64,000 nt of DNA from Streptomyces sp. NRRL F-5727 (GTDB lineage Bacteria; Actinomycetota; Actinomycetes; Streptomycetales; Streptomycetaceae). The notes beneath the pieces are model-generated. The model saw only the letters and a program-made list of their open reading frames with translations, did not search any database and was not told the DNA's origin. Shown piece after piece: positions 27,183 through 35,433 of the stretch (the stretch's first letter is position 1; the number at the start of each line of letters is the position of its first letter). The stretch is from positions 124,001 through 188,000 of the forward strand of contig NZ_JOGX01000001.1 in NCBI RefSeq assembly GCF_000719555.1, written 5' to 3'. The translations under genes were made by a program, and so were the position numbers.

Positions 27183-28625
27183 ATGTCCGAGGCAGCCCAG
27201 AACCCCGCTCCCACCGCGCCCGCCGGTCCTCCCCCGCGACCGGCCCTGCTGAGTTTCCTGGGCGGTGTGGGGACGGTCACCGGCAGCAAGTTCCTGGTCG
27301 AGAGCGACCATGCGCGGATCCTCCTCGACTGCGGTCTCTTCCAGGGTTTCGCGGACCTGCGCCGGCGCAACTGGGAGCGGTTCGCCCGTGACGCCTCCGA
27401 CATCCGTGCCGTGGTCGTCACCCACGCGCATCTGGACCACTGCGGCTATCTGCCGCGTCTGGTGCGGCAGGGCTTCCGCGGGCCGATCCTCACCAGCGCC
27501 CACACCGCCCGCCTCGCGGGGATCGTGCTGCGCGACAGCGCCCGGCTTCAGATGGAGGCCGCCCGGCACGCCGACGAGCACGGCTGGTCCAAGCATCGCC
27601 CGGCGAAACCGCTGTACGACGACTCCGACGTCGAGAAGACGCTGGCGTTCTTCGACCCGGTGCCGGTCGGCGGGGACGTGGAGATCATGGCCGGCACCCG
27701 GCTCACGCTCCACCACGGCGGGCACATCCTCGGCTCGGCATGGGCCCGGCTCACGCTGGAGGACGGACACACCCTGGCCGTCTCGGGTGACCTGGGCCGC
27801 CCCGGGCACCCGCTGCTGCTGCCGCCGGAGCCGTTCTCGGGCGCCGACGTGCTGCTGATGGAGTCGACGTACGGCGACCGACGCCACGACCAGGAGACCG
27901 GTCGGTCGGCCTTCGCCGACGTCATCGCCCGGACGGTGGCCAGGAGCGGCACCGTGGTGATCCCCGCCTTCGCGATCGACCGGACCGAGGTGGTCCTGCA
28001 CGAGCTGACCCGGCTGCGCGAGAGCGGCGTGCTGCCGCAGTCGGTGCCGGTGTACGTGGACAGCCCCATGGCCCTCGCCGCGCTCGACGTCTACCGGGAC
28101 GCCGTACGCGAGCGCTCCGCCGAGCTGCGGCCCGAGATCCTGGCCCAGGGCGAGACCGCACTCAGCCCCGCCCCGTTCCAGGCCGCACGAACGGTCCAGG
28201 AGTCCATCGAGATCAACAAGGCCCCCGGACCCGCCGTGATCGTCTCCTCGGCCGGCATGGCCACCGGCGGACGCGTCCTGCACCACCTGCACCGACTCCT
28301 CCCCGACCCACGCAACGCCGTGGTCGTGGTCGGCTTCGCCGCGGCCGGGACCCGGGCGCGGGACCTGGTCGACGGGGCCCGCGTGCTGAAGATGTTCGGC
28401 GAGTACGTGCCCGTGCGGGCCGAGGTCGCCGACGTGCCGCACTTCTCCGCCCACGCCGACGCGGACCAGATCGTCGACTGGCTGCGCGGTGCGCCGCCGC
28501 CGCACACGACGTATCTCGTCCACGGCGAGCCGACCGCCTCCGCTGTCTTGCGCGACCGCATCGACCACGAGCTGGGCTGGACGGCCGTCGTCCCCCGCTC
28601 CGGTGAGGCCGTCCTGGTCCGCTGA
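27183..28625 (+). CDS. Metallo-beta-lactamase / beta-CASP ribonuclease (CPSF-type)
   Basis: 480 residues. Metallo-beta-lactamase motif [11 protein letters not shown] (His81, His83, Asp85, His86), motif [17 protein letters not shown], motif [13 protein letters not shown], then the beta-CASP insert with motif [11 protein letters not shown], motif [10 protein letters not shown] and motif C LVHGEPTA. These are the residues of RNA-processing nucleases of the CPSF73/RNase J superfamily, here the bacterial YSH1-like branch. ATG at 27183 with AAGGAGGG eight bases upstream. Under palindromes shared with the GH65 operon. It probably reshapes RNA during dormancy; homologues are seen in DosR-like gene sets. 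Confidence 0.92.
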   Translation: MSEAAQNPAPTAPAGPPPRPALLSFLGGVGTVTGSKFLVESDHARILLDCGLFQGFADLRRRNWERFARDASDIRAVVVTHAHLDHCGYLPRLVRQGFRGPILTSAHTARLAGIVLRDSARLQMEAARHADEHGWSKHRPAKPLYDDSDVEKTLAFFDPVPVGGDVEIMAGTRLTLHHGGHILGSAWARLTLEDGHTLAVSGDLGRPGHPLLLPPEPFSGADVLLMESTYGDRRHDQETGRSAFADVIARTVARSGTVVIPAFAIDRTEVVLHELTRLRESGVLPQSVPVYVDSPMALAALDVYRDAVRERSAELRPEILAQGETALSPAPFQAARTVQESIEINKAPGPAVIVSSAGMATGGRVLHHLHRLLPDPRNAVVVVGFAAAGTRARDLVDGARVLKMFGEYVPVRAEVADVPHFSAHADADQIVDWLRGAPPPHTTYLVHGEPTASAVLRDRIDHELGWTAVVPRSGEAVLVR

Positions 28626-28628
28626 CCC

Positions 28629-28643
28629 GGGCCCTTCGGGCCC
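28629..28643 (+). terminator. Short GC hairpin after the nuclease gene
   Basis: GGGCCC-TTC-GGGCCC directly after the stop codon. It has no T-run. It partly resembles the regulon palindrome, but the spacing is wrong. Confidence 0.5.
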
Positions 28644-28717
28644 CCGGTGTGCCCTGCGTGGCCCTCCCGGGGGACGCCCGCCCCGCGGGAACCTGGGGGG
28701 AAGGGCTGGAGGACACC

Positions 28718-28958
28718 ATGACCACCACAAGAACGCTGCCGAACGAACTCGCGCCTGACGCACGCGAGCGGCTCCTGGAACGTTCCCGCCCGGTGCACAT
28801 CCCGGCGGGTACGCGCATCGCCGGGAGCGACAGCACACCGACCGGTTCTGGATCATGCCGCCGTACCAACGGCATCTCGGCGCCTGTCGGCCCGCAGCCG
28901 GCTCCTCCACGACCTCATGCCGCGCGTCGACGTGGAACCCCTGGCCTACGCCCGGTGA
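28718..28958 (+). pseudogene. Remnant of a cyclic-nucleotide-binding (Crp-like) protein
   Basis: An intact start with RBS GGAGGACACC gives MTTTRTLPNELAPDARERLL then ERSRPVHIPAGTRIAG, the opening of a cNMP-binding beta-roll. Another frame gives TDRFWIM joined to PPYQRHLGA, and a third ends RSRLLHDLMPRVDVEPLAYA before a stop. Frameshifts and a deletion of most of the beta-roll make it non-functional. Relatives in this type of island are single-domain cNMP sensors. Confidence 0.65.
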
Positions 28959-28968
28959 GGAGACAGTC

Positions 28969-29091
28969 ATGACAACCCAGCCCTTCATCCTGAGGCTGAG
29001 CCCGTCAAACGCGTCGGTGGAGGTCGAGAACGGCGTCGTGGCGGTCGTCGGCCGGCTCGCACGCGTAGACGACGCCACGGCGAGGAAGTGA
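28969..29091 (+). CDS. Possible 40-residue protein before the DUF4389 gene
   Basis: ATG with GAGGAGACAG just upstream encodes MTTQPFILRLSPSNASVEVE then NGVVAVVGRLARVDDATARK. The pattern VEVENGVVAVVGRL weakly recalls a BON segment. It ends six bases before the next ATG. It could be a small leader protein or a remnant; the good RBS and coupling keep it in the list. Confidence 0.4.
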   Translation: MTTQPFILRLSPSNASVEVENGVVAVVGRLARVDDATARK

Positions 29092-29096
29092 CGACC

Positions 29097-29756
29097 ATGG
29101 ACACATCGCGCGTCCCGTACGCTCCGGTCAGGGTGACCGCCGAACTCGACGCCCCGCTGTCGCGTTGGCTGTGGCTGGTCAAGTGGATCCTGGTGATCCC
29201 CCACTGGATCGTGCTGTTCTTCCTCTGGATCGCGTTCTTCGTCGTGACCGTGATCGCCTTCTTCGCCGTCCTGTTCACCGAGCGCTACCCGCGGGGCCTC
29301 TTCGACTTCAACCTGGGTGTGCTCCGCTGGTCCTGGCGCGTGTCGTACTACTCGTACGGCGCACTCGCCACCGACCGCTACCCGCCCTTCAGCCTGGGCG
29401 CCCAGCCCGACTACCCGGCCCGGCTCGACATCGCCTACCCGCAGCGACTCTCGCGCGCGCAGGTCCTGGTCAAATGGTGGCTGCTCGCCATCCCCCACTA
29501 CCTGATCATCGCCTTCTTCACCGGCGGCATGCGCGCCGGCTGGTGGAGCGGCGGTCTGGTCACCCTGCTCACGCTCATCGCGGGCTTCGCCGTGGCCTTC
29601 AACGACCGGTATCCGCGCGACCTGTTCGCCCTGATCGTCGGCCTCAACCGCTGGGTCCTGCGCGTCGCCGCCTACGCGAGTCTGATGACGGACGCCTACC
29701 CGCCCTTCCGCCTCGACCAGGGCGGCACGGAGGCGGTAGCGGACAGGGGCCCGTGA
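29097..29756 (+). CDS. DUF4389 membrane protein
   Basis: 219 residues from the ATG with GAGGA about nine bases upstream (a GTG nine bases earlier sits on the RBS). Two DUF4389 repeats are visible. Repeat 1: RWLWLVKWILVIPHWIVLFF with WIAFFVVTVIAFFAVLFTER and YPRGLFDFNLGVLRWSWRVS. Repeat 2: LVKWWLLAIPHYLIIAFFTG, GFAVAFNDRYPRDLFALIVG and LNRWVLRVAAYASLMTDAYP. Each repeat has two membrane helices and a Tyr/Pro-rich cytoplasmic tail. The function is unknown. Such proteins are common in actinobacterial stress islands. Its 3-prime end overlaps the antisense end of the P-type ATPase by about 60 bp. Confidence 0.9.
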   Translation: MDTSRVPYAPVRVTAELDAPLSRWLWLVKWILVIPHWIVLFFLWIAFFVVTVIAFFAVLFTERYPRGLFDFNLGVLRWSWRVSYYSYGALATDRYPPFSLGAQPDYPARLDIAYPQRLSRAQVLVKWWLLAIPHYLIIAFFTGGMRAGWWSGGLVTLLTLIAGFAVAFNDRYPRDLFALIVGLNRWVLRVAAYASLMTDAYPPFRLDQGGTEAVADRGP

Positions 29757-32440
29757 CGACGCCGCCAGGACCGCCGAAGCTCATCCGTGCCCCACACCAG
29801 AACGGGGAACGTCATGATGAGCAGGACGACGTCCAGGGGGAGGGCTGCGGTACCGAAGAGGCGCTGAAGCGGGGGCGCGTAGACGAGGGCGGCGGTGAAG
29901 GCCAGCTCGAAGGCGATGCCCGCAAGCAGCAGCGGGTTCGAGAGCACGCCGATGGCGCGGAGCGCTGCGTGGTCGGTGCGGGCGGCGAAGGCGGTTCCGA
30001 CCTGACAGGTGACGATGCCCGGCGAAGGTGGCGGTGGTGGCCGTGACGTACGCGTGGTGCAGGGGACTGCCGGCCTCTGTCGGGTCGCCGGGCTGCCAGC
30101 TCGCACGCCAGAGTACGTAGAAGTAGCCGACCATCACGAGGACCGCCGACGTCAGCCCCAGGTAGCCCCAGCTGCGGACGAGCATGTCGCGGGAGATCAC
30201 GCCCTGGTGTGGCGGCCGTGGTGGCCGTTCCATGATGCCGGGTTCGGAGCGTTCCCGGCCGAGGGCGAGGGCGGGCAGGGTCTCGGTTCCCAGGTCGATG
30301 GCGAGGATCTGCAGCACGGTGAGCGGCAGCGGGACCGCCCCTGCGGAGAGCGCGAAGACGAGGAAGGGCACGATCTCCGGGGTGGCGTGGGCGAAGATGT
30401 AGACGATGAACTTGCGGACGTTGTCGTAGACGCGGCGCCCGGACTCGATCGCGGTCACGATCGTGGCGAAGTCGTCGTCGGTGAGGACCATGGCGGCGGC
30501 TTCGCGGGCCACGTCCGTGCCCGAGCGGCCCATGGCCACGCCGATGTGCGCGCGATGCAGGGCCGGGGCGTCGTTCACTCCGTCGCCGGTCATGGCCACG
30601 ATCCGGCCGTGCGCCCTCAGGGCGTCCGCCACCTTGAGCTTCGTCTCGGGCGAGGAGCGGGCGAAGACGATCTCCGCGTCGTCGTCCGTCAGGAGCCGGT
30701 CCAGTTCGTCGTCCGCCAGGGTCTCTGAGGTCGCGACGACCTGCAGTCGTGGCAGGCCGATGCCGACCTCGCGGGCGACGGCTGCGGCCGTGGCGCCGTT
30801 GTCCCCCGTGACGACGTGCACCCTCACCCCCGCCTCGTGGCAGCGGCGGACGGCTGCCTCCACCTCGGAGCGCGGCGGGTCGTACAGGCCGACGAGACCG
30901 AGCAGGGTCAGTCTCGACTCGGCGTCCTGGCGACGCGAGGGCCGCTCGGTGACCGTCGCCAGGTCGCGTACGGCCACGGCGAGGACGCGCATGCCTCCCT
31001 CGGCCAGCTCCTGTGCCGCCGCACGGGCGCGGTCCCCGCCTCCTTCCGGCCGCAGCCGGGCCAGAACCGCCTCAGGGGCTCCCTTGACCATGATCCGCGC
31101 GCGGCCCGGTGCCCGTTCGTCCCGCTGCACCACCGACATCAGCCGCAGCCGTGGGTCGAAGCGGAACAGCGCCAGCCGTCCCGCGTCGCGGCGGTCGGGG
31201 TCCACCGGGTCGCCGCGTTCGTCGGCCGCGGCGACGAGGGCCGCCTCGGTCGGGTCGCCGTGCGGTTCGCCGTCGGCGTCCTGGGTGACGGTGGTGCACA
31301 GCGCGGCCGTCCGCACCAACTCCTGCGCCCACGGGCCGGGTTCCGCGCCGTGGCCCGGCGTCCACAGGGCACGCAGACGCATCCGGTTGCGGGTCAGCGT
31401 GCCGGTCTTGTCCGTGCAGATGACATTGGTGGAGCCGAGCGTCTCCACGGCGCTCAGGCGTTTGACCAGAGCGCCTCGCCGGGCCAGAGCCCGGACGCCT
31501 ACGGCGAGAGCCAGCGTGATGGTCGGAAGGAGTCCCTCGGGCACGTTGGCGACGAGCAGGCCGATGGCGAACATGAGGGAGTCGGTCACCGGAAGGCCGA
31601 CCGCCACTCCGACGACGAGGAACACGACCCCCATGCCGGTGGCGACGCCGGCGATGAGCCAGGCGATCTTCTTGACCTGCCGTTCCAGGGGCTCGCCTCG
31701 CGCCGGGTGCGCTGGCTGAGCGCTGCGATCCGCCCCAGCTCGGTGCGGTGGCCCGTGGCGAACACGACGGCCCGAGCCTGCCCCTCCACGCAGGTCGTCC
31801 CGCTGAAGACGAGGTTCGGTTCCTCCAGGAGCGGGGCGCCGAGGAGTCCGGCGGCGGCCATCCGTTCGGCCGGCACGGACTCCCCCGTGAGCATCGACAG
31901 GTCGACCTCGACCCCGCCCTCCGTGACGCGCGCGTCCGCCGGGACCTTGTCACCCTCCTCCAGGAGGATCACGTCGCCCGGCACCAGGTCACGGGCCTCC
32001 ACGGTGAGGGGCTTGCCGTCCCGCACGACGAGGGCCCGCTCGGGCAGATAGCGGGCGAGGGTCTCGACCGCGCGCTCGGCCTGCCGTTCCTGGAGCAGGG
32101 CGAAGGTCGCGTTGACGGCGATCACAGCGAGGATCGCCCAGCCGAGGACGGCCAGGTCCGCGACGAAGGCAAGAGCCGTGGCCGCCCAGAGCAACAGTGC
32201 CAGAGGATGGACCAGTTGACGGACCAGCTCCCGCGCGAAGGAGGGGTGCTCCTCGCGCCGTACTTCGTTCGGCCCGTGGACGGCGAGGCGACGGGCCGCT
32301 TCGCGGGCGGACAGCCCGTCCGGACCGGTCGCCAGTTCACGGCGCAGCCGGGGCAGTGGTTCGCTGGGGTCGGTGGGCAGCACCTCATCCGGTGCCCTGG
32401 CCTCTGCCTCGGGCGAGCGGCCGCCCGTTCGGTCAGTCAT
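29696..32440 (-). pseudogene. Cation P-type ATPase (CtpF-like), two compensable frameshifts
   Basis: About 910 residues when corrected. N-terminal part from ATG 32440 (GGGAG five bases upstream): [37 protein letters not shown]. Middle part: [53 protein letters not shown]-terminal part: [20 protein letters not shown]. Frame breaks: one G missing in a GGGG run at 31688-31691 (AGCCCCTGGAACGG on the coding strand would read [13 protein letters not shown] with one more C), and one extra C in CCC at 30018-30020 (restores [15 protein letters not shown]). It may be sequence error or real loss. It follows an Rv1733c-like gene with an 8-bp overlap. Confidence 0.84.
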
Positions 32441-33023
32441 CGCCGCTCCCGGGGCCGCCGCCCCGCCGGAGCCGGCCCGACCAGACGGGTTCCACCTGCT
32501 CCCGCTCCCGCTCCCAGGCGGCGAGCCGGCGGCCGTCGGAGCGTCGTCGCGCGAGGGTGAGGAGGCCCGCCCTCGACGCCACGACCACTCCTGCGACAGC
32601 CGTGCCCCCGGCGAGCGCGGTCGATGCGAGGTCAGCGGTGCTGCCCGGCGGGCGGGTGGGGCTGCCTCGGTCATCCACCCAGATGGTCAGCCTGCGCCCC
32701 TGCGGAGTCCCGGGCGGAACGTCGATGGTCCCGGTCCTTCGGACGTCGTCGGGGTACTCCCAGACCGCCGGGTGCGACGGGCGCGGCTTGGCGCCCTGTC
32801 GGCTGCCGACGGGCGGGTCCTCGGCCTGCCCCGTCGTGATCGCCTGCACCTGGTGACGGTGGGCGGCGAGTTCGCGGTCTTCTCCGGCTCCGGCGGTCCA
32901 TCGCATCCCGGCCGCGACGGCGCCACAGACGGGGGCGATCGGCAGGACCAGGATCAGAGCGGCGTGCCCTCCGGGCCTGCTCCCGGCCACGGTGGGCCCG
33001 CGGCCCGACGACTCGTGGCTCAT
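32433..33023 (-). CDS. Rv1733c-like membrane protein
   Basis: 196 residues with two membrane helices: one near residues 20-42 (HAALILVLPIAPVCGAVAAG) and one near 130-155 (LASTALAGGTAVAGVVVASR). The extracellular loop contains HRHQVQAITTGQAEDPPVGS, WEYPDDVRRTGTIDVPPGTP and RLTIWVDDRG; the tail reads LAAWEREREQVEPVWSGRL. This loop and tail pattern is that of the Rv1733c family, a DosR-regulon membrane protein and T-cell antigen in M. tuberculosis whose biochemical role is unknown. It overlaps the P-type ATPase start; 49 bp follow the flavodoxin gene on the same strand. Confidence 0.85.
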   Translation of the reverse strand: MSHESSGRGPTVAGSRPGGHAALILVLPIAPVCGAVAAGMRWTAGAGEDRELAAHRHQVQAITTGQAEDPPVGSRQGAKPRPSHPAVWEYPDDVRRTGTIDVPPGTPQGRRLTIWVDDRGSPTRPPGSTADLASTALAGGTAVAGVVVASRAGLLTLARRRSDGRRLAAWEREREQVEPVWSGRLRRGGGPGSGDD

Positions 33024-33072
33024 GTCGAACCTCCGGGGTGTGGCAGCCCTTCGGGCGCCCGGGCGCCGCTGC

Positions 33073-33576
33073 TCAGCCCAGGGCGTCGAGCTCGGTTCCG
33101 ATGTGGTGCGCCCACGCCTGGACCCGTTCCGGGTTGCGGAAGTCTCCGCCCTTGCCGTGGCGGACCAGGGACCGGGCGATCGGACCCGGCGTCTCGGCGG
33201 TCACCGCGCCGCCGAAGGTGACGTGCTCGCGTGCGCCGAGCTTCTTCATCCGGCGGGCCACCCCGGGCACGGGCGGGATCTCGTGCTGCTCGGCGGAGCT
33301 GTCGACGGGGCCGCTGCTGAAGAGCCAGACCGGCCGGTGACGGAGCTGCTCGGCATTGCGCCGGGCACACCGGCGCGCCTTGCCGTTCCAGTGCCCCGCG
33401 TAGAGGGCCCCGCCGAGGACGACTCCGTCGTAGCCGCTGACGTCGGTGACGGTGTCGGCGGGCAGAACGACCGCGTCGAGGCCGTCGGCCCGGAGCGTCC
33501 TGCCGATCTCGTCCGCGATGCCGGCGGTCGCGCCGTGCTTGCTGCCGTAGGCGACCAGGACGCGCTTGGGATTCAT
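33073..33576 (-). CDS. Flavodoxin domain protein
   Basis: 167 residues. The FMN phosphate loop reads VLVAYGSKHGATAGIADEIG, and the second flavin loop reads YDGVVLGGALYAGHWNGKAR, as in the flavodoxin_5 / menaquinone-dependent protoporphyrinogen oxidase (HemG-like) branch. A Ser-Gly loop LFSSGPVD follows. It would carry electrons, or oxidise a quinone-linked substrate, in the cytoplasm. Its ATG overlaps the stop of the Hsp20 gene (ATGA); the operon Hsp20, flavodoxin, Rv1733c-like, ATPase starts from palindromes at 34165-34204. Confidence 0.9.
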   Translation of the reverse strand: MNPKRVLVAYGSKHGATAGIADEIGRTLRADGLDAVVLPADTVTDVSGYDGVVLGGALYAGHWNGKARRCARRNAEQLRHRPVWLFSSGPVDSSAEQHEIPPVPGVARRMKKLGAREHVTFGGAVTAETPGPIARSLVRHGKGGDFRNPERVQAWAHHIGTELDALG

Positions 33577-34028
33577 GACGTTGCCCCCTCGCCCCCGCTG
33601 TCGGCTCGGCGGACGGGGATGGTCCGGCGGGTCTCCGCCTTCTCCTCGGGCATCGGGACACGGATGGTGAGAATGCCGTCCGCGTACGAGGCGTCGACGT
33701 CATCGGCGGGGATCGTCGCCGGAAGGCGCACGGTCCGGCGGAAGGATCCGTAGCGGAACTCCGAGTGCTCCTTGTCCCTCTTGCTCTCACTGTGCTCAGC
33801 GCTCACCGTGATCAGGTTGTCGTCGACGGTGATGCCGATGTCGTCCGCGTCCATGCCCGGCAGCTCGGCGCGCAGCACGTACCCGTCGGCGTCGCTGAGA
33901 ACCTCCACCGGGATGGAGTGGGCGGCGGTGGCGGGACGCCATCCGGGCAGCCCCGGGAACTCGCGGTTGAACAAGTCGTTGAAGTCGGGGAAGAGGCTGT
34001 GCCTGCGCTCCACATGGTGTCCGGTCAT
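33573..34028 (-). CDS. Hsp20 / alpha-crystallin small heat shock protein
   Basis: 151 residues. The alpha-crystallin domain spans about 38-135: VEVLSDADGYVLRAELPGMD, ADDIGITVDDNLITVSAEHS, then FRYGSFRRTVRLPATIPADD and the GILTIRVPMPE beta-strand containing the I-x-V/L type motif. The N-terminal arm starts MTGHHVERRHSLFPDFNDLF. It is an ATP-independent holdase; HspX (Acr) is the best-known DosR-induced protein. Start at the ATG with GGAGCGG upstream; longer starts run into intergenic sequence containing the operator boxes. It heads the four-gene leftward operon. Confidence 0.94.
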   Translation of the reverse strand: MTGHHVERRHSLFPDFNDLFNREFPGLPGWRPATAAHSIPVEVLSDADGYVLRAELPGMDADDIGITVDDNLITVSAEHSESKRDKEHSEFRYGSFRRTVRLPATIPADDVDASYADGILTIRVPMPEEKAETRRTIPVRRADSGGEGATS

Positions 34029-34164
34029 CGTTCCGCTCCTCGTCGTCGGATCCCGGGAAAGTGCCTGGGAGACCGGATCAGTCGGGGGGCCGGGTCCGGC
34101 TCCTGTAGTTCCGATCCTCCGCCCGGGCTTCCTGCGGCGCAGTGCCCAAGGGGGGTGCCCGGGA

Positions 34165-34204
34165 GGGCCGAGTGGGCCGTACCGGAAAGGGACCGACCGG
34201 CCCA
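34165..34204. promoter_or_regulatory. Two regulon palindromes upstream of the Hsp20 operon
   Basis: GGGCCGAGTGGGCC at 34165-34178 (weaker) and GGGACCGACCGGCCCA at 34189-34204 (good). They lie 137 and 161 bp upstream of the Hsp20 ATG, spaced 24 bp apart. Confidence 0.68.
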
Positions 34205-34233
34205 ATGGGTCCTGGTGTGCGCTGTTCGTGTGG

Positions 34234-34647
34234 TCAGCGGCAGATCTCCTCGACGAAGTGGCCCACCTGTTCCTCCGGCAGGTGCCGGGCGAGGTCCGCC
34301 TCGCTGATCATGCCGACCAGGCGGTGGTCTTCGATCACGGGGACGCGGCGGATGCGGTGGTCCTGCATGGTGCGCAGCACGTGCTCGGTGTCGGCGTCCG
34401 CGTCGACCGTCACCGGCTTGCCCTGGGCGAGGAGTCCGGCCGTCATGTGGTGGGGGTCCTTGCCCCTGGCGAGGCACTTCACCACGATGTCCCGGTCGGT
34501 GATGATGCCGTGGAGCCGGTTGTCCGGCCCACAGATGGGCAGCGCGCCGACGTCGAGTTCGCTCATCCGTCGTGCCGCGTCCATCAGGGTCTCGTTCTCC
34601 TGCACGCAGCTCGCGCCCGCGTGCATGATCTCCCGTGCGGTCGTCAT
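34234..34647 (-). CDS. hrp1: CBS-pair protein, hypoxic response protein 1 (Hrp1) homologue
   Basis: 137 residues made only of two CBS domains: TTAREIMHAGASCVQENETL, ELDVGALPICGPDNRLHGII and TDRDIVVKCLARGKDPHHMT; then HRIRRVPVIEDHRLVGMISE and ADLARHLPEEQVGHFVEEIC. The layout and several blocks (ARxIMxAG, DIGALPICG-type, TDRDIV, RRVPVI, EADLARHLPE) match Rv2626c (Hrp1), one of the most strongly hypoxia-induced DosR genes. It is a secreted or cytoplasmic protein without known ligand in Hrp1; nucleotide binding is typical of CBS pairs. Two small leftward genes lie upstream. Confidence 0.93.
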   Translation of the reverse strand: MTTAREIMHAGASCVQENETLMDAARRMSELDVGALPICGPDNRLHGIITDRDIVVKCLARGKDPHHMTAGLLAQGKPVTVDADADTEHVLRTMQDHRIRRVPVIEDHRLVGMISEADLARHLPEEQVGHFVEEICR

Positions 34648-34701
34648 GGCCTGCCTCCTTCTTTTCGAGCCCCCTGGTCGCGATCGGGTCGATTGCCGCG
34701 G

Positions 34702-34884
34702 TCAGAGAAGACCAGCGGGCACCTGGATGGTGTGGACCGCCCGCACGGGGCGCGCGTGCATCTGCACAGCGCTCGGGAGGCTCCCAGGTCCCGTGGGCAG
34801 CACATCACCCGCCTTCCGCCGCCCGGGCGACGGGGGTCGCGGCTCAGCGTCACGGGCGAGACTGCGTCGTGTCCTGCGGGGCAT
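34702..34884 (-). CDS. Small basic protein, unknown
   Basis: 60 residues, MPRRTRRSLARDAEPRPPSP to HARPVRAVHTIQVPAGLL, rich in Arg and Pro. The main support is a strong RBS (AGGAAGGGGA six bases before the ATG) and its place between the Hrp1-like gene and the PEP-synthase relic. No family recognised; it could be the reinitiated tail of the decayed gene region. Confidence 0.4.
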   Translation of the reverse strand: MPRRTRRSLARDAEPRPPSPGRRKAGDVLPTGPGSLPSAVQMHARPVRAVHTIQVPAGLL

Positions 34885-34886
34885 GG

Positions 34887-35261
34887 TCACTCCCCTTCCT
34901 TCGGAGACCCCGGCGAGCATCGCCTCCGCCTGGGCCAGGTGGCCTCCTCCGCTTCGAACGGTCGGCCGCCGAGGAGAGGAGGAGATGGCCGCTCCGACCC
35001 CGTCGAGCGGGGCCCCTCGTGCAGCCGGTCGATCTGTGCCTCCACGTGGCGGCGCAGGTCCCCGGTGGCGAGCAGTTCCCGGTATGCCTCGGCGGTGGTG
35101 GCGAACCCCGGAAGGATTCGGATGCCGGCGACGCCGAGCCGGTTGGTCAGTTCGCCGAGCGCGGCGTTCTTGCCTCCCGCGCGTCCGGCATCACGCCGCC
35201 CCGGCTCCGTGAACGGTACGACGCGGCGTATCGGTCCCCTGGTGTCCTCCACGGTTCTCAC
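34887..35261 (-). pseudogene. N-terminal remnant of a PEP synthase / pyruvate phosphate dikinase
   Basis: The first about 80 residues (GTG start) read IRRVVPFTEPGRRDAGRAGG, then KNAALGELTNRLGVAGIRIL and PGFATTAEAYRELLATGDLR, the nucleotide-binding opening of PEP synthase/PPDK with the GGKxxxLGEL motif. After about residue 85 homology ends and an unrelated Arg/Pro-rich tail runs to a stop. Full enzymes have about 800-900 residues, so more than 85 percent is lost. PEP synthase/PPDK genes occur in DosR-like clusters. A palindrome-like box still stands upstream. Confidence 0.75.
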
Positions 35262-35275
35262 CGCGGCCTCAGTAC

Positions 35276-35291
35276 GGGGCCGGACGGCCGG
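35276..35291. promoter_or_regulatory. Degenerate regulon palindrome upstream of the PEP-synthase relic
   Basis: GGGGCCGGACGGCCGG, left arm intact and the last bases of the right arm altered, 14 bp from the relic start. Confidence 0.4.
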
Positions 35292-35433
35292 AGGGCGTCC
35301 GCGGTCGACTGATCCGGATCTGCTGCATGGTGTTCACCTCTCCCGGGATCCGGGGATCCGTCTGGCGGTCCGGAACCGATCTCGTCCTCCCACGGTGCCG
35401 CCCGGGGCGTGACACGGCACGGTGCCGAGCGGG

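Noticed and set aside
28629..28643. GGGCCCTTCGGGCCC as another regulon operator
   Set aside because: The arms and spacing differ from the GGGNCCGnnCGGNCCC pattern and it lies directly after a stop codon, so a hairpin at the transcript end is more likely.
27045..29498. An 817-codon minus-strand frame over the beta-CASP nuclease and DUF4389 genes
   Set aside because: The plus-strand genes have catalytic and membrane motifs; the antisense translation shows only compositional bias.
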